NCBI GenBank assembly: GCA_020846195.1
Contig: JADLEJ010000045.1
Location: 1-50,536, forward strand
Direction: 5' to 3'
From: Nitrospira sp.
Lineage (GTDB): Bacteria > Nitrospirota > Nitrospiria > Nitrospirales > Nitrospiraceae
Length of the DNA: 50,536 nucleotides
The position numbers and the translations under genes are program-made. The stretch's first letter is position 1. Each line of letters begins with the position of its first letter. Below the pieces are notes generated by a model, which saw only the letters and a list, made by a program, of their open reading frames with translations, searched no databases and was not told where the DNA came from. Below, piece after piece: positions 41,072-49,990 of this stretch.

Positions 41072-42919
41072 CTAGGCGGCATCGAGCATTTCTCTGACCT
41101 TCTCCACCAGTCTGGCTTGCCGGTAGGGGTGCTGAAGCACACACCGTCGATTGATCCGATGGTGCGCCATCGCCTCATCGTCATAGCTCGACACGAACAG
41201 CGCTCTCATCGTCGGTTGATGAGTGAGAAGCCGGCGAGCTAACTCCCGCCCTCCGATCTCGGGCAGCACCAACGGGCTCACCGTCAAATGCACAACACCT
41301 TGATGCCGCTGGGTAAGCATAACGGCTTCAACGGAAGAAGCGGCCTCCAAGACGCGGTACTTGTGCCTGACCAGCATCGACCCGACCAGTTTGCGGCGGA
41401 TCTCATCTTCCTCAACCAGTAGAATCGTCTCGTCTCCCTTGGCCAGCATCGCCTTGGGTGCTTGCTCCTCCTGCGCATGGACCGCCCCTGCGCCCGGCAA
41501 CCAGACCCGAACGATGGTCCCTTGCCCTGGCCGGCTATCGACTTCAACCGTTCCCCCGTTTTGCTTGACGATCCCGTACACCGCCGTCAGACCGAGTCCG
41601 ACATTAGTTTCTTTCGTCGAAAAAAACGGCTCGAACATCCTCGCCTGCGTGTCCAGATTCATTCCTGTTCCCGTATCGCTGATCTGAACCAACACGCCAT
41701 GAGATAGGTTTTTACCGGCCTCGTGAGCCTGCACGGCTCGGTGGATCCCGCCACCTAGGCTGGCCTGGATCGTCAGTCGTCCGCCGCTCGGCATGGCATC
41801 CCGCGCATTGACCACCAATTGGAGCAAGACCTTTTCCAGCCCCTCACGATCGACCTCCGCGTAAATCGAAGCGTCGTCTTGATGGATCGCCAGATCAATC
41901 TGGGCTGGGAGAAGACCGCGGATCGCGCTCTGCAGATCCGTCAAGACCGTCTTGACCGACAGCGCCTGACGAACCTGCGTATCCTCCCAATTGAGCGCAA
42001 TCAGTTGAGCCGTCAATGCGGCAGCTTTTTCACCGGTCTTAAAGATCTCATCGGATGCCGCTCGCAGCGGATCGTTGGGCGGCAACTGGGCCAGCAACAC
42101 ACCGGTCTGCTTCCCGATCACTGAGAACAACTCGCCGAACTCCTTCGCGATCCCGGACGCCATCCGGCCCACGGCTTCCATCTTCTGCGCCTCGCGCAGA
42201 CGCCGTTCTAACCCTTGCCGGGCCGCCTGCCCCTGCTGCAGCTTGTCCTGAGACTGCGTCAGATCCTTGTTCAATCCGGCGATACGAGCCTCCAATTGGA
42301 CTTTACTGGCGGCCAGCTGATCTTCGGTCCGCCTCAATGAATCGACGTCCTTCAACAACGATGACTTTTCCTCTTGGGCAACCGCTACCGTTTCCAGAGC
42401 CACTCCATAAAAGACGGCCATCACCAAGAGCACCGGCACGCCAAGCCAATGGCCGACCGCGACGGTTCCACTGTAGATAACGCCTTCATACAACAAGGCG
42501 GCATATCCGATGCACAGAAGGAGACACAACCCCATCATGTGGTTCATGCGTCGCACCGAGGCCGCCACCAGCATCAAAATAAAGTAGGCGACATAGAGGT
42601 CGGGACGCGCGTTCCCTGACAAATAGATTGTCCCAGTCACCAGCACTGTATCGATAGCTACGAGCGCGCCATTGATCCAGGCGAGCTCGAACCAAGCGCT
42701 CGGGAGCAAGGCGAGCACTCCCACACATGCCCACATGCCGACAACCATCCCGTCGCTGTTCAAACGACTGACGACCGACTCCGTGCCGAAAAGCAGCTCA
42801 TAGGATAGGATCACGCTCACCAGGCATTGCAGCAGAATCAGCCGCGAGCGGGGATGCGTGAGAAGATTGTGGAATCGATTGCTGGCTAAAGTTGAAACGG
42901 TTGCCGCCGTTGTCTTCAT
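41072..42919 (-). CDS. Degenerate hybrid histidine kinase (pseudo-phosphoacceptor)
   Basis: A 615-residue protein. About six membrane helices (about 25-185), a coiled coil (about 190-250), a HisKA-like segment, an ATPase domain (about 355-480) and a receiver-like domain (about 497-615). The ATPase motifs are intact: VVNARDAMPSGG, SDTGTGM, EPFFSTKE and GLGLTAVYGIV. The H-box reads GIAKEFGELFSV, with lysine K259 where the phospho-accepting histidine should be. In the receiver the accepting aspartate is S548 (VSPLVLP) and the switch lysine is H597. ATP may be bound, but a standard phosphorelay is impossible. GGGAGGA lies before the ATG at 42919; the longer frame to 43087 is not supported. Confidence 0.88.
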   Translation of the reverse strand: MKTTAATVSTLASNRFHNLLTHPRSRLILLQCLVSVILSYELLFGTESVVSRLNSDGMVVGMWACVGVLALLPSAWFELAWINGALVAIDTVLVTGTIYLSGNARPDLYVAYFILMLVAASVRRMNHMMGLCLLLCIGYAALLYEGVIYSGTVAVGHWLGVPVLLVMAVFYGVALETVAVAQEEKSSLLKDVDSLRRTEDQLAASKVQLEARIAGLNKDLTQSQDKLQQGQAARQGLERRLREAQKMEAVGRMASGIAKEFGELFSVIGKQTGVLLAQLPPNDPLRAASDEIFKTGEKAAALTAQLIALNWEDTQVRQALSVKTVLTDLQSAIRGLLPAQIDLAIHQDDASIYAEVDREGLEKVLLQLVVNARDAMPSGGRLTIQASLGGGIHRAVQAHEAGKNLSHGVLVQISDTGTGMNLDTQARMFEPFFSTKETNVGLGLTAVYGIVKQNGGTVEVDSRPGQGTIVRVWLPGAGAVHAQEEQAPKAMLAKGDETILLVEEDEIRRKLVGSMLVRHKYRVLEAASSVEAVMLTQRHQGVVHLTVSPLVLPEIGGRELARRLLTHQPTMRALFVSSYDDEAMAHHRINRRCVLQHPYRQARLVEKVREMLDAA

Positions 42920-43181
42920 CGGATCGTCCTCCCGATAGGCCACGCGTAAGGGGGCAGCAACTTCTGTACCCCTCTCGGAGATTAGAATCTGTCGCTGGCA
43001 TAGCGATTCAGCGGCCTTTCCATAACTCAGCACAAAGAAAGAACCCACGGTCCTTACAAAATCGAACGGCTGTATGGGAACGCGCAAGAGGCTCTATCGA
43101 TTACACCCCGTTGAGGAGGCAGCCGCGAGCAGGTGGGCGAGTTGTAAACTGGAGCGGGTGAGACCGGTTTCTCGTACTTGC

Positions 43182-44354
43182 TTAGCGCGCAAGTACCTTC
43201 ATAAATTGGCTGGCGCGATTCGCGGCCTCATCGGCTGATTCTGCGAGGAAGGTAACGTGTCCCATTTTTCTGCCTGGCCTGACCGTGCGTTTCCCATAGA
43301 GGTGGAGTTCGGCCCCAGGAATCGTCAGAAGATCTCTACAACCCGCCGAACTCATGACCGGTTCAACCTCATGGCCAATCAGATTCACCATCACGGCAGG
43401 GCTCAACAATCTGACCTCTCCAAGCGGCATCCCGCACAACACCCGCACCTGCTGCTCGAATTGCGAGACGGCGCAGGCATCCAGCGTATAGTGCCCGGAA
43501 TTATGCGGGCGCGGCGCGACTTCATTGATCAGTAGACCATCCCCTCGAAGCTGAAAGAGCTCGACACAAAATACTCCTATGCCGTCGAGCGCCTCCACCG
43601 CGCGAAGCGCCAACTTCTGGGCCTGTGCAGCAACCTCGGGAGAGACCATCGCCGGAGCCACCGACATCCGAAGAATCCCGGCCTCATGCCGGTTTTCAAC
43701 AACCGGATACAGGCGATGCTCTCCTGTCGCACTCCGAACGACCAGCACCGATAACTCCCGCACATAATCCACCATGGACTCGACGATCCATCGCGCGCCA
43801 GCCGGTCCTCCCGCCAGTCCCATTGCTCGCAACGCCGCCTCCACCTCCGCGAGGTCAGCCGGCTGCCTAATCACCCACTGGCCCTTCCCGTCGTACCCTG
43901 CTGTCGCCGTTTTGCAAATCACGGCACGCCCGAAGGCTTGCACAACGCCGGCGAGCTGCGCGGGGTCCGGCACCACTGAAAACGATGGAACCGGAAGCCC
44001 CTGCGCCTGCAAAAATTGCTTTTGATCGATCCGATCTTGGATAACTCGAAGCACGGCGGCGGACGGACGGACAGGACAGACCTGACTCAACTGCTCGCAG
44101 AGCGAGGCCGGAACATTTTCCCATTCAAGCGTCACAGCGGACACGAGTTGGCTGAAGTCGCGGTAGGCTGAAGCGTCTGAAAAGGCCGCGGAGAACGACC
44201 GGCTAGCGAACCGGTGCGCCGGCGCATCGAGATCCGGATCCCAGACGGCGACGCGATACCCAAGCTGCAGCGCCGCGCGCGTGAACATCGCGCCGAGCTG
44301 CCCACCACCTAATACTCCGAGAACGGCCCCAGGGCCAAGAAGCGGCATGCTCAC
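43182..44354 (-). CDS. purK: N5-carboxyaminoimidazole ribonucleotide synthase
   Basis: A 390-residue ATP-grasp enzyme that carboxylates aminoimidazole ribonucleotide with bicarbonate and ATP in purine synthesis. The N-terminal nucleotide-binding region is [17 protein letters not shown]-grasp motifs include [33 protein letters not shown] and [13 protein letters not shown]. Its ATG overlaps the purE stop by four bases, the standard purEK pair. Length and motifs fit well. Confidence 0.95.
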   Translation of the reverse strand: MSMPLLGPGAVLGVLGGGQLGAMFTRAALQLGYRVAVWDPDLDAPAHRFASRSFSAAFSDASAYRDFSQLVSAVTLEWENVPASLCEQLSQVCPVRPSAAVLRVIQDRIDQKQFLQAQGLPVPSFSVVPDPAQLAGVVQAFGRAVICKTATAGYDGKGQWVIRQPADLAEVEAALRAMGLAGGPAGARWIVESMVDYVRELSVLVVRSATGEHRLYPVVENRHEAGILRMSVAPAMVSPEVAAQAQKLALRAVEALDGIGVFCVELFQLRGDGLLINEVAPRPHNSGHYTLDACAVSQFEQQVRVLCGMPLGEVRLLSPAVMVNLIGHEVEPVMSSAGCRDLLTIPGAELHLYGKRTVRPGRKMGHVTFLAESADEAANRASQFMKVLAR

Positions 44355-44920
44355 ACTCGCAGACTCGTCTGATCCGCTTGGAGACTGCCCACGCTAGTAC
44401 CTTGCGCCTCTGGGGAATTGAGCACGCTTTCCGTTTGGGCCGCGCGAAATGCTTTCACGCGATCGGCAATCCAGGGATACCGGCCCGCTAAAATTTGGGC
44501 CGCTAGCAAGGCGGCGTTTTCCGCCCCACCGATGGCAACGGTCGCCACAGGAATGCCTTTCGGCATTTGCACGATAGACAGCAGCGAATCCAGCCCTCTC
44601 AGATTTTCCGTGGGAATAGGCACACCGATGACCGGCACATGCGTTTTCGCCGCCAACATGCCGGGAAGATGAGCCGCTCCACCAGCGCCCGCGATGATGA
44701 CTTCGATGCCTCGTCCCGGCGCGTTCTCGGCATACTCAAACAACCGGTCCGGCGTCCGATGGGCCGACACCACCAACAGCTCATATGGAATCTCAAACTC
44801 GGAGAGCAGCGCGCCGGCTTTCTCCAGAATCGGGAAATCGGATTTGCTCCCTCCGAGAATCCCAATGAGTGGGCCGGGTGCCTTGTTTACCTGGCGAGAA
44901 GATCGTCCTGCTCCAGCCAT
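44351..44920 (-). CDS. purE: N5-carboxyaminoimidazole ribonucleotide mutase
   Basis: A 189-residue enzyme that converts the PurK product to CAIR. Class I motifs [26 protein letters not shown] and [12 protein letters not shown] are present, including the active-site serine and histidine. The C-terminal 20 or so residues (after VLNSPEAQG) are an extension without conserved features. AAGGAG lies 11 bases before the ATG, and the gene is divergent from the HlyD gene. Confidence 0.95.
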   Translation of the reverse strand: MAGAGRSSRQVNKAPGPLIGILGGSKSDFPILEKAGALLSEFEIPYELLVVSAHRTPDRLFEYAENAPGRGIEVIIAGAGGAAHLPGMLAAKTHVPVIGVPIPTENLRGLDSLLSIVQMPKGIPVATVAIGGAENAALLAAQILAGRYPWIADRVKAFRAAQTESVLNSPEAQGTSVGSLQADQTSLRV

Positions 44921-45053
44921 ACGAGCGCGCTCCTTCCTTCATCCCACAGTCACAGCCTGAACTACCGAGCGCCACCTTAGCGACTCTGCCGGAATGGGTC
45001 AAGGTGAGCGGCAGCTCTACGCACCACTACGCATGCCGGTTCTACGCTTCAAA

Positions 45054-45083
45054 TTGACCTCCGCCCAATATTTCTCATATGAT
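45054..45083 (+). promoter_or_regulatory. Predicted promoter of the HlyD-TolC-ABC operon
   Basis: TTGACC (45054-45059), 18 bases, TATGAT (45078-45083), each five of six to consensus. +1 is near 45090. Confidence 0.55.
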
Positions 45084-45131
45084 GTGAGGCGTACGGCTCC
45101 TATGCCGCCATCGCCTGAGGAGATGACCGTC

Positions 45132-46568
45132 GTGGCTCGCCTTGGTTCGGGTCTGAAAAACAAAGTCCGTTCGCTCGTCTCAAGGGACAGCGGCCTGAGC
45201 GAGATCTCGGTCGACGACCTGGCCACATCCAGCAGGCTCCAGTCCTGGGAAGCGGTGCAAATCCCTGAGCGACTGAAGTTTTCCTCCCGGCTGGCGATCA
45301 CCCTCGTCATCCTATTCCTTCTCATCATTGTCTTCGTTCCCTGGACACAAACGATCACCGTCACAGGCCAGCTTTCCGCCTATTCGCCCTATGAGCGGCC
45401 GCAAGACATTGAAGCGCAGATCACGGGCCGGATCCAAAAATGGCACATCCTCGAAGGCGTCCGCGTAAAACAAGGGGACCTGATCGTCGAGTTAGAGGAT
45501 TACGATCCGAACTTCATGGCGCCGGACCTTCTGTCGTTCCTCGACCAGCGCAAGAAAGCGCTGGAGCAAACCAGGAAAGCCGCCCTCTCCCGAGCCGAGC
45601 AGCTCGACAAACGCATCAAAGAAATGCAGAACCTCGTCAAGGCCGCGATTCCCGGTGCTCAGGCCAGAGTGGGCGAAGCCGACAACAAGGTCCTCGAAGC
45701 GATCCAGAAAATCGAAGCCGCCAAAATCGCGGTCGCCACGGCGGAATTGAACGTCGAACGCCATAAGCAGCTGGCCGAACAAGGCCTGGTGTCGCAACGT
45801 GAACTCGAAGTGACGATCCAAGCGGCGCTCGCCAGCAAAGCCGATCTCCAAGGGGCACGGGCCAATTTAAAAGCCGCCGAGCAATCCATGAAAGCGCTCG
45901 GGTTTGGCCGGCAGCAGATTAACGCAGAAGTGCTGCAACGATTGCTGGACGCTGAAGCGGCGCGAGATGCGTCCGTCGGTGAAGCCGCCAAGGCCGCGGA
46001 TCAGCTGGCCGATATCTCTCTCCGCATGTCGAATGCCACACAACGGCGCAGCGCCAGCAAGATTTTGGCGCCGATCGACGGAACGGTCGTCAAGATGGCT
46101 CAAGCCGGCGCCGGAGAAACCGTCCGGCAGGGCGACAAGATCGTCCGGCTCTCGCCGGACAGCCTCGACAAAGCCATTGAAATGACCGCCGACGGCCTCG
46201 ACGCTCCGCTCCTCAATGTCGGGCGGAAAGTGAAGATTCTGTTCTACGGCATTCCGGCGATTCCGCTTCCCGCCTGGCCTGAGGTCATGGCGGGCACCTA
46301 CACCGGCGTGATCAAAGTCATCGACCAAGTGGACGATGGCAAGGGCAACTTCCGCTTCTGGGTTGTCCCTGATCCAGAAGACCGGATGTGGCCAGAGCAA
46401 AGCCATGTCCGGCAAGGCACCAAAGTCATGGGCTGGGTCATCCTCAATCGTGTTCCGCTCTGGTATGAGCTCTGGCGGCGGTTCAACCTCTTCCCGCCCG
46501 ATTACCAAGAGCGTCCGCCAAGCCTCATCGACACGCTGTTGCCGAAAACGGGACGAGGTGCAAAGTAA
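45132..46568 (+). CDS. HlyD-family membrane fusion protein
   Basis: A 478-residue periplasmic adaptor anchored by one helix (about 50-72, LVILFLLIIVFVPW). After it come a beta-strand region (TITVTGQLSAYS), a lipoyl half (AQITGRIQKWHILEGVRVKQ), a long coiled-coil hairpin (about 130-310) and the second lipoyl half (KILAPIDGTVVKMAQAGAG). The barrel part has an extra stretch with PEDRMWPEQSHVRQG. GAGGAG nine bases before the GTG at 45132 supports that start; ATGs at 45123 and 45102 are alternatives. It is the first gene of a unit with a TolC-like protein and a degenerate ABC exporter, so the three probably form a trans-envelope complex. Confidence 0.88.
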   Translation: MARLGSGLKNKVRSLVSRDSGLSEISVDDLATSSRLQSWEAVQIPERLKFSSRLAITLVILFLLIIVFVPWTQTITVTGQLSAYSPYERPQDIEAQITGRIQKWHILEGVRVKQGDLIVELEDYDPNFMAPDLLSFLDQRKKALEQTRKAALSRAEQLDKRIKEMQNLVKAAIPGAQARVGEADNKVLEAIQKIEAAKIAVATAELNVERHKQLAEQGLVSQRELEVTIQAALASKADLQGARANLKAAEQSMKALGFGRQQINAEVLQRLLDAEAARDASVGEAAKAADQLADISLRMSNATQRRSASKILAPIDGTVVKMAQAGAGETVRQGDKIVRLSPDSLDKAIEMTADGLDAPLLNVGRKVKILFYGIPAIPLPAWPEVMAGTYTGVIKVIDQVDDGKGNFRFWVVPDPEDRMWPEQSHVRQGTKVMGWVILNRVPLWYELWRRFNLFPPDYQERPPSLIDTLLPKTGRGAK

Positions 46569-46689
46569 TCGCGTCAACCGGTTTCGTTGTTTTGTTGAGT
46601 CATCTCTCCACCGCACATTCGCCCATGCCCGAGGTCCACGAGCCGGCGGACGCAACGTGCGCATCTCTCGGAGAGCAAAGGAGTAGCCC

Positions 46690-48171
46690 ATGATGCTGTT
46701 ACGGTTCGGCCTCCTGTGTGGGGCACTGGCTCTATCCATGGCTTCGATTCCGTTTACTGCCGCCGCGGCCGAAGGGGATTCCGCCAAAGGACTCCCCGCC
46801 AGTCCGTTGAGCATCGATGAAATCCACGCCTGGATCGATCGCTCGCATCCCTTGCTCAAAGGCGCGGGAACCGAAAAAGTGATGGCGCGCGGGCGCATGC
46901 TCAAAGCCCTTGGAGCCTTCGAGCCGGTCTTCATCAACGACACCGAAATCGAGCGGTTTGTCTCAAAGGATAAGCTCGGCACCCAATCCGTGGGCTTCAA
47001 CGACACGCTCATCGAAGCCCGGGATCCGATGGGATTTCGGTACAGCGCCGGTATCCGCCAAGCTATTGGCGATGCCAAGATTCCCGATCTGTCTTTTGGA
47101 AACGGCAATCAACAAGTCCTTCTGGGAGGGTTCTTCCCTCTCTTGAAAGGCTTGATGGTCAATCCTGAAAAAGCCGAGTTGCAACGGTCGGAGTTAGCGG
47201 ACCCTCGCGCGGACATTCGTATCGCCCAGACCCGGCAGGATTTGTTCCTCGCAGCAGCCACCCAATTCTGGGATTGGGTCGCCGCCGTCCGGTACGTCGA
47301 CGTCCAGCGCAAAGCGCTGAAAGTCGCGGAAGACCGCTACAAACAAGTGGAAGGACGGGCGAAGGCCGGAGCGGTCGCACCGCTGGACGTGGTGGAAGCC
47401 AACCAGGAAGTGCAGCGCCGCCGCGAAGTCTCTATTGCCGCACAGCGCCAGGTCGAGCAGGAACAATTCAAGCTCTCCATGTTCCTGTGGGAAAACAATG
47501 TTCCCACACTGCCGTCCCTCGACCGGGTCCCGGACTTTCCGACGCAGATGCTGTCGCCGACGCCTGACGCCGTCAAAGCCCATAAAGTGCAAGCGAAAGC
47601 CGAGCGGCCTGAAATTAGGGAAATCGGGATTGAAGCGAAGATGAACGATATCGACCTGGAACTTGCCAAGAACAACTTGCTCCCGAGCCTGGACGCCGAA
47701 GCCGCGCCGGCCCGCGCGCCGGAAAAGTTCGTCCTCGGCCTTGGGTATCGATTTGGCCTTGAACTGAGAATCCCCATCCTCCAGCGCCGCAGCCGTGGCG
47801 AAGTGCTGGAAGCGCAGGGGAAAGCGGACCGCTTCGTCATGGTCCAGCAATTCCGCGAGCAGCAAGTGGTGGTCGATGTCGATAACGCCCTCTCGGCCAT
47901 CGAGCGGGCCAAGGAGCGCATGGAAGCCGCCGTTCAATCCCTGCGCCTCGCCAAAACGCTCGAAGAGGGCGAGCGCTTTCGTTTTGGATTGGGCGCCACC
48001 AGCGTCCTCTTCGTCAACCTCCGCGAGCGCAATTCCGTGGACTCCGAGGCGCAGGTGATTCGGGCGAAAGCCGACTATCAGAAAGCCCAGGCGCTCTATC
48101 AATGGGCCATCGGAGCCTGGGCGAAGAGCAGCCCGAGCGCGGTGCCGGTCAATTACCGGTCTCGCGACTAA
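46690..48171 (+). CDS. TolC-family outer membrane protein
   Basis: A 493-residue outer-membrane efflux-type protein. The signal peptide (about 1-27, ending TAAAA) is followed by long helical hairpins rich in Ala, Gln and Arg and by two barrel strand pairs. The two-fold repeat is seen in VAPLDVVEANQEVQRRREV (first half) and SVLFVNLRERNSVDSEAQV (second half). AAAGGAG lies six bases before the ATG. It is unusual that IPILQRRSRGEVLEAQG marks the second repeat as in heavy-metal or type I secretion channels. It should dock to the HlyD protein encoded just upstream. Confidence 0.88.
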   Translation: MMLLRFGLLCGALALSMASIPFTAAAAEGDSAKGLPASPLSIDEIHAWIDRSHPLLKGAGTEKVMARGRMLKALGAFEPVFINDTEIERFVSKDKLGTQSVGFNDTLIEARDPMGFRYSAGIRQAIGDAKIPDLSFGNGNQQVLLGGFFPLLKGLMVNPEKAELQRSELADPRADIRIAQTRQDLFLAAATQFWDWVAAVRYVDVQRKALKVAEDRYKQVEGRAKAGAVAPLDVVEANQEVQRRREVSIAAQRQVEQEQFKLSMFLWENNVPTLPSLDRVPDFPTQMLSPTPDAVKAHKVQAKAERPEIREIGIEAKMNDIDLELAKNNLLPSLDAEAAPARAPEKFVLGLGYRFGLELRIPILQRRSRGEVLEAQGKADRFVMVQQFREQQVVVDVDNALSAIERAKERMEAAVQSLRLAKTLEEGERFRFGLGATSVLFVNLRERNSVDSEAQVIRAKADYQKAQALYQWAIGAWAKSSPSAVPVNYRSRD

Positions 48172-48308
48172 GTCCATGGAAACATGGCATTCACAGCGGA
48201 TATTTGCTAGGGTGACCGTATTGACGGCAGTCCAACAATGTCGCCACTGCGTCTCGTGACAACCATCCTCTCTGCGCCGCGGCGGGATCGCGTAAGGATT
48301 TGAACGAC

Positions 48309-49976
48309 ATGGCCCAAGGCCATTTTGACAAGCAGCCGAACCTCTTCCAGGCCATGCTGGGACATCTGGGGCTCCTCTTCCACCTGGAGAAGAAAGTCCT
48401 CGGGCTCATTGTTTCTTACTCGCTCGCCATTGGACTGTTCTCACTGATTGTCCCCTTGACCGTTCAAGAGCTTGTCAACACCTTCGCCTTCGCCATTCAG
48501 CCCATCACGATCGTCACGCTCGCGACAATCATGGCCACCGCCCTGGCCTTTGTCGGCGTCTTTAAAACCCTCCAGTACTATGCCGTCGAAGTACTGGAAC
48601 GGCGGATCTTCGCCCGCGTGACGCTAGCCATGACGCAGCAACTTCCGCTCATGCACTATCAGCAGTTCAAACCGCGCTACGCCAATTACTTTCTCGAAAC
48701 CGTGTTGATGCAACGGGCCCTCTCGGTCCTGCTCGTCGACATGATCAATGTGGTCGTCGGCGGCGCGGTGGGCATGTCGATCCTCGTCTTCTATCATCCG
48801 TATTTCCTGCTATACGATATCTTGCTGTTCACGGGGTTCAATGTGGTGTTCTTTCTCCTGTCGCATGGCGGGCTTCGCACCACCATTGACGTCTCTCACG
48901 CGAAATACAAGACGCTGCATTGGATACAAGAGATCTCCTATAACCTCCTGCACTTCAAGGCGACCGATAGCCAGCCGCTGCTCATGCAAAAATCCGATGC
49001 GCTGGTGGACGACTATGTCGCGACCAGGCGCGCGCGCTTCGCCGTCCTCGTCCGTCAATACCTCGGCGCGGTCGGATGGCAGGCAATCGGCCACAGCAGT
49101 CTGATCGCCACCGCCGGATGGCTCATCTCCATCGGGCAATTGACGATCGGGCAATTTGTGGCCGCCGAAGTCGTTGTCGCGGGACTGCTCAATAGTTTCG
49201 ACGCGGTGGTCAAGCGGATGGGCCATGTCTATTATTTCATGACCGCCTTGACCGAGCTCGACCAGTTCTTCGCGCTCCCGAAAGACCAGGAATCGGCGAC
49301 GCTGTCCGTTCCGTTGCCGGACCCCACCATTCATGGAATTCGGCTGACATGCAAAGACCTGGCGGTGGCGTACGCCGGAACCCCTTCGATTTTTTCGAAC
49401 TTCGACCTGGAAGTCATGCCGGGCGAAAAGGTCGGCATCTATGCCAGCACCGCCGTTGCGAAGACCTCCCTGGCCCGCGTCCTCGCCGGGCTGGAAGAGC
49501 CGACCCATGGCGTCCTCCGTTACAACGGCGTGGATCTCCGGCACCTGGATCGCACAACGATCAACCGCTGCCGTGGATTCATGCTCGACTCCCGGCTGAC
49601 CCTGTTTGAAGGCACCATTGAAGAAAACATCCTGTTGGGCCGGTCCTATGTCCCATACAGCGATATCCGCTGGGCTCTCCGATTTGTGGAGATTGAAGAA
49701 GAGATCGATGCCTTGCCGCATGGGATCAAGTCCCACATACGCACGCCCGGGAAAGTGCTGTCTCCAAGCCAGATGATGAGAATTCTGGTCGCGCGCGCCA
49801 TCCTCGCCCGGCCGCAGATTCTCATTTTCGACGGGATCATGCACAACATGCATCCGACGATGCGGGAAACGATTCTCCGGCGTCTCTGCTCGAAGGATGA
49901 GCCCTGGTCGGTGGTGTTCGTCTCGAACGATCCCAACCTCACGCCTCACGTCGACCGTCGAATCATCATCGATTAA
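48309..49976 (+). CDS. ABC exporter with degenerate ATPase motifs (pseudo-ATPase)
   Basis: A 555-residue fused permease-ATPase. Six helices occupy about 25-310. In the nucleotide-binding domain every key motif is altered. Walker A reads ASTAVAKT, with the three glycines replaced by alanine but K385 kept. The signature is LSPSQ (484-488) rather than LSGGQ. Walker B ends in D508-G509, so the catalytic glutamate is missing. The switch histidine position is N540 in VSNDPN. The reading frame is intact and well composed, so this is not simply a decaying gene. It may act as a structural or regulatory partner, or need a second ATPase. It follows the HlyD and TolC genes, and the 4HB sensor gene begins 14 bases later. 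Confidence 0.87.
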   Translation: MAQGHFDKQPNLFQAMLGHLGLLFHLEKKVLGLIVSYSLAIGLFSLIVPLTVQELVNTFAFAIQPITIVTLATIMATALAFVGVFKTLQYYAVEVLERRIFARVTLAMTQQLPLMHYQQFKPRYANYFLETVLMQRALSVLLVDMINVVVGGAVGMSILVFYHPYFLLYDILLFTGFNVVFFLLSHGGLRTTIDVSHAKYKTLHWIQEISYNLLHFKATDSQPLLMQKSDALVDDYVATRRARFAVLVRQYLGAVGWQAIGHSSLIATAGWLISIGQLTIGQFVAAEVVVAGLLNSFDAVVKRMGHVYYFMTALTELDQFFALPKDQESATLSVPLPDPTIHGIRLTCKDLAVAYAGTPSIFSNFDLEVMPGEKVGIYASTAVAKTSLARVLAGLEEPTHGVLRYNGVDLRHLDRTTINRCRGFMLDSRLTLFEGTIEENILLGRSYVPYSDIRWALRFVEIEEEIDALPHGIKSHIRTPGKVLSPSQMMRILVARAILARPQILIFDGIMHNMHPTMRETILRRLCSKDEPWSVVFVSNDPNLTPHVDRRIIID

Positions 49977-49990
49977 CCGAGGACCTCGTC

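Noticed and set aside
41072..42919. Reading the kinase as a decaying pseudogene
   Set aside because: The frame is uninterrupted, the ATP-binding motifs are intact and the start has a good ribosome binding site, so a functional pseudokinase is more likely.
45867..47108. Minus-strand frame of 413 codons across the HlyD and TolC genes
   Set aside because: It spans two clear plus-strand genes and the gap between them; its composition is that of an antisense shadow.
47194..48177. Minus-strand frame of 327 codons opposite the TolC-like gene
   Set aside because: Antisense shadow with no known motif, opposite a gene with a signal peptide and ribosome binding site.
48810..49949. Minus-strand frame of 379 codons opposite the pseudo-ATPase ABC gene
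   Set aside because: The plus-strand frame has ABC permease and ATPase architecture; the antisense frame shows no domain and no start signals.
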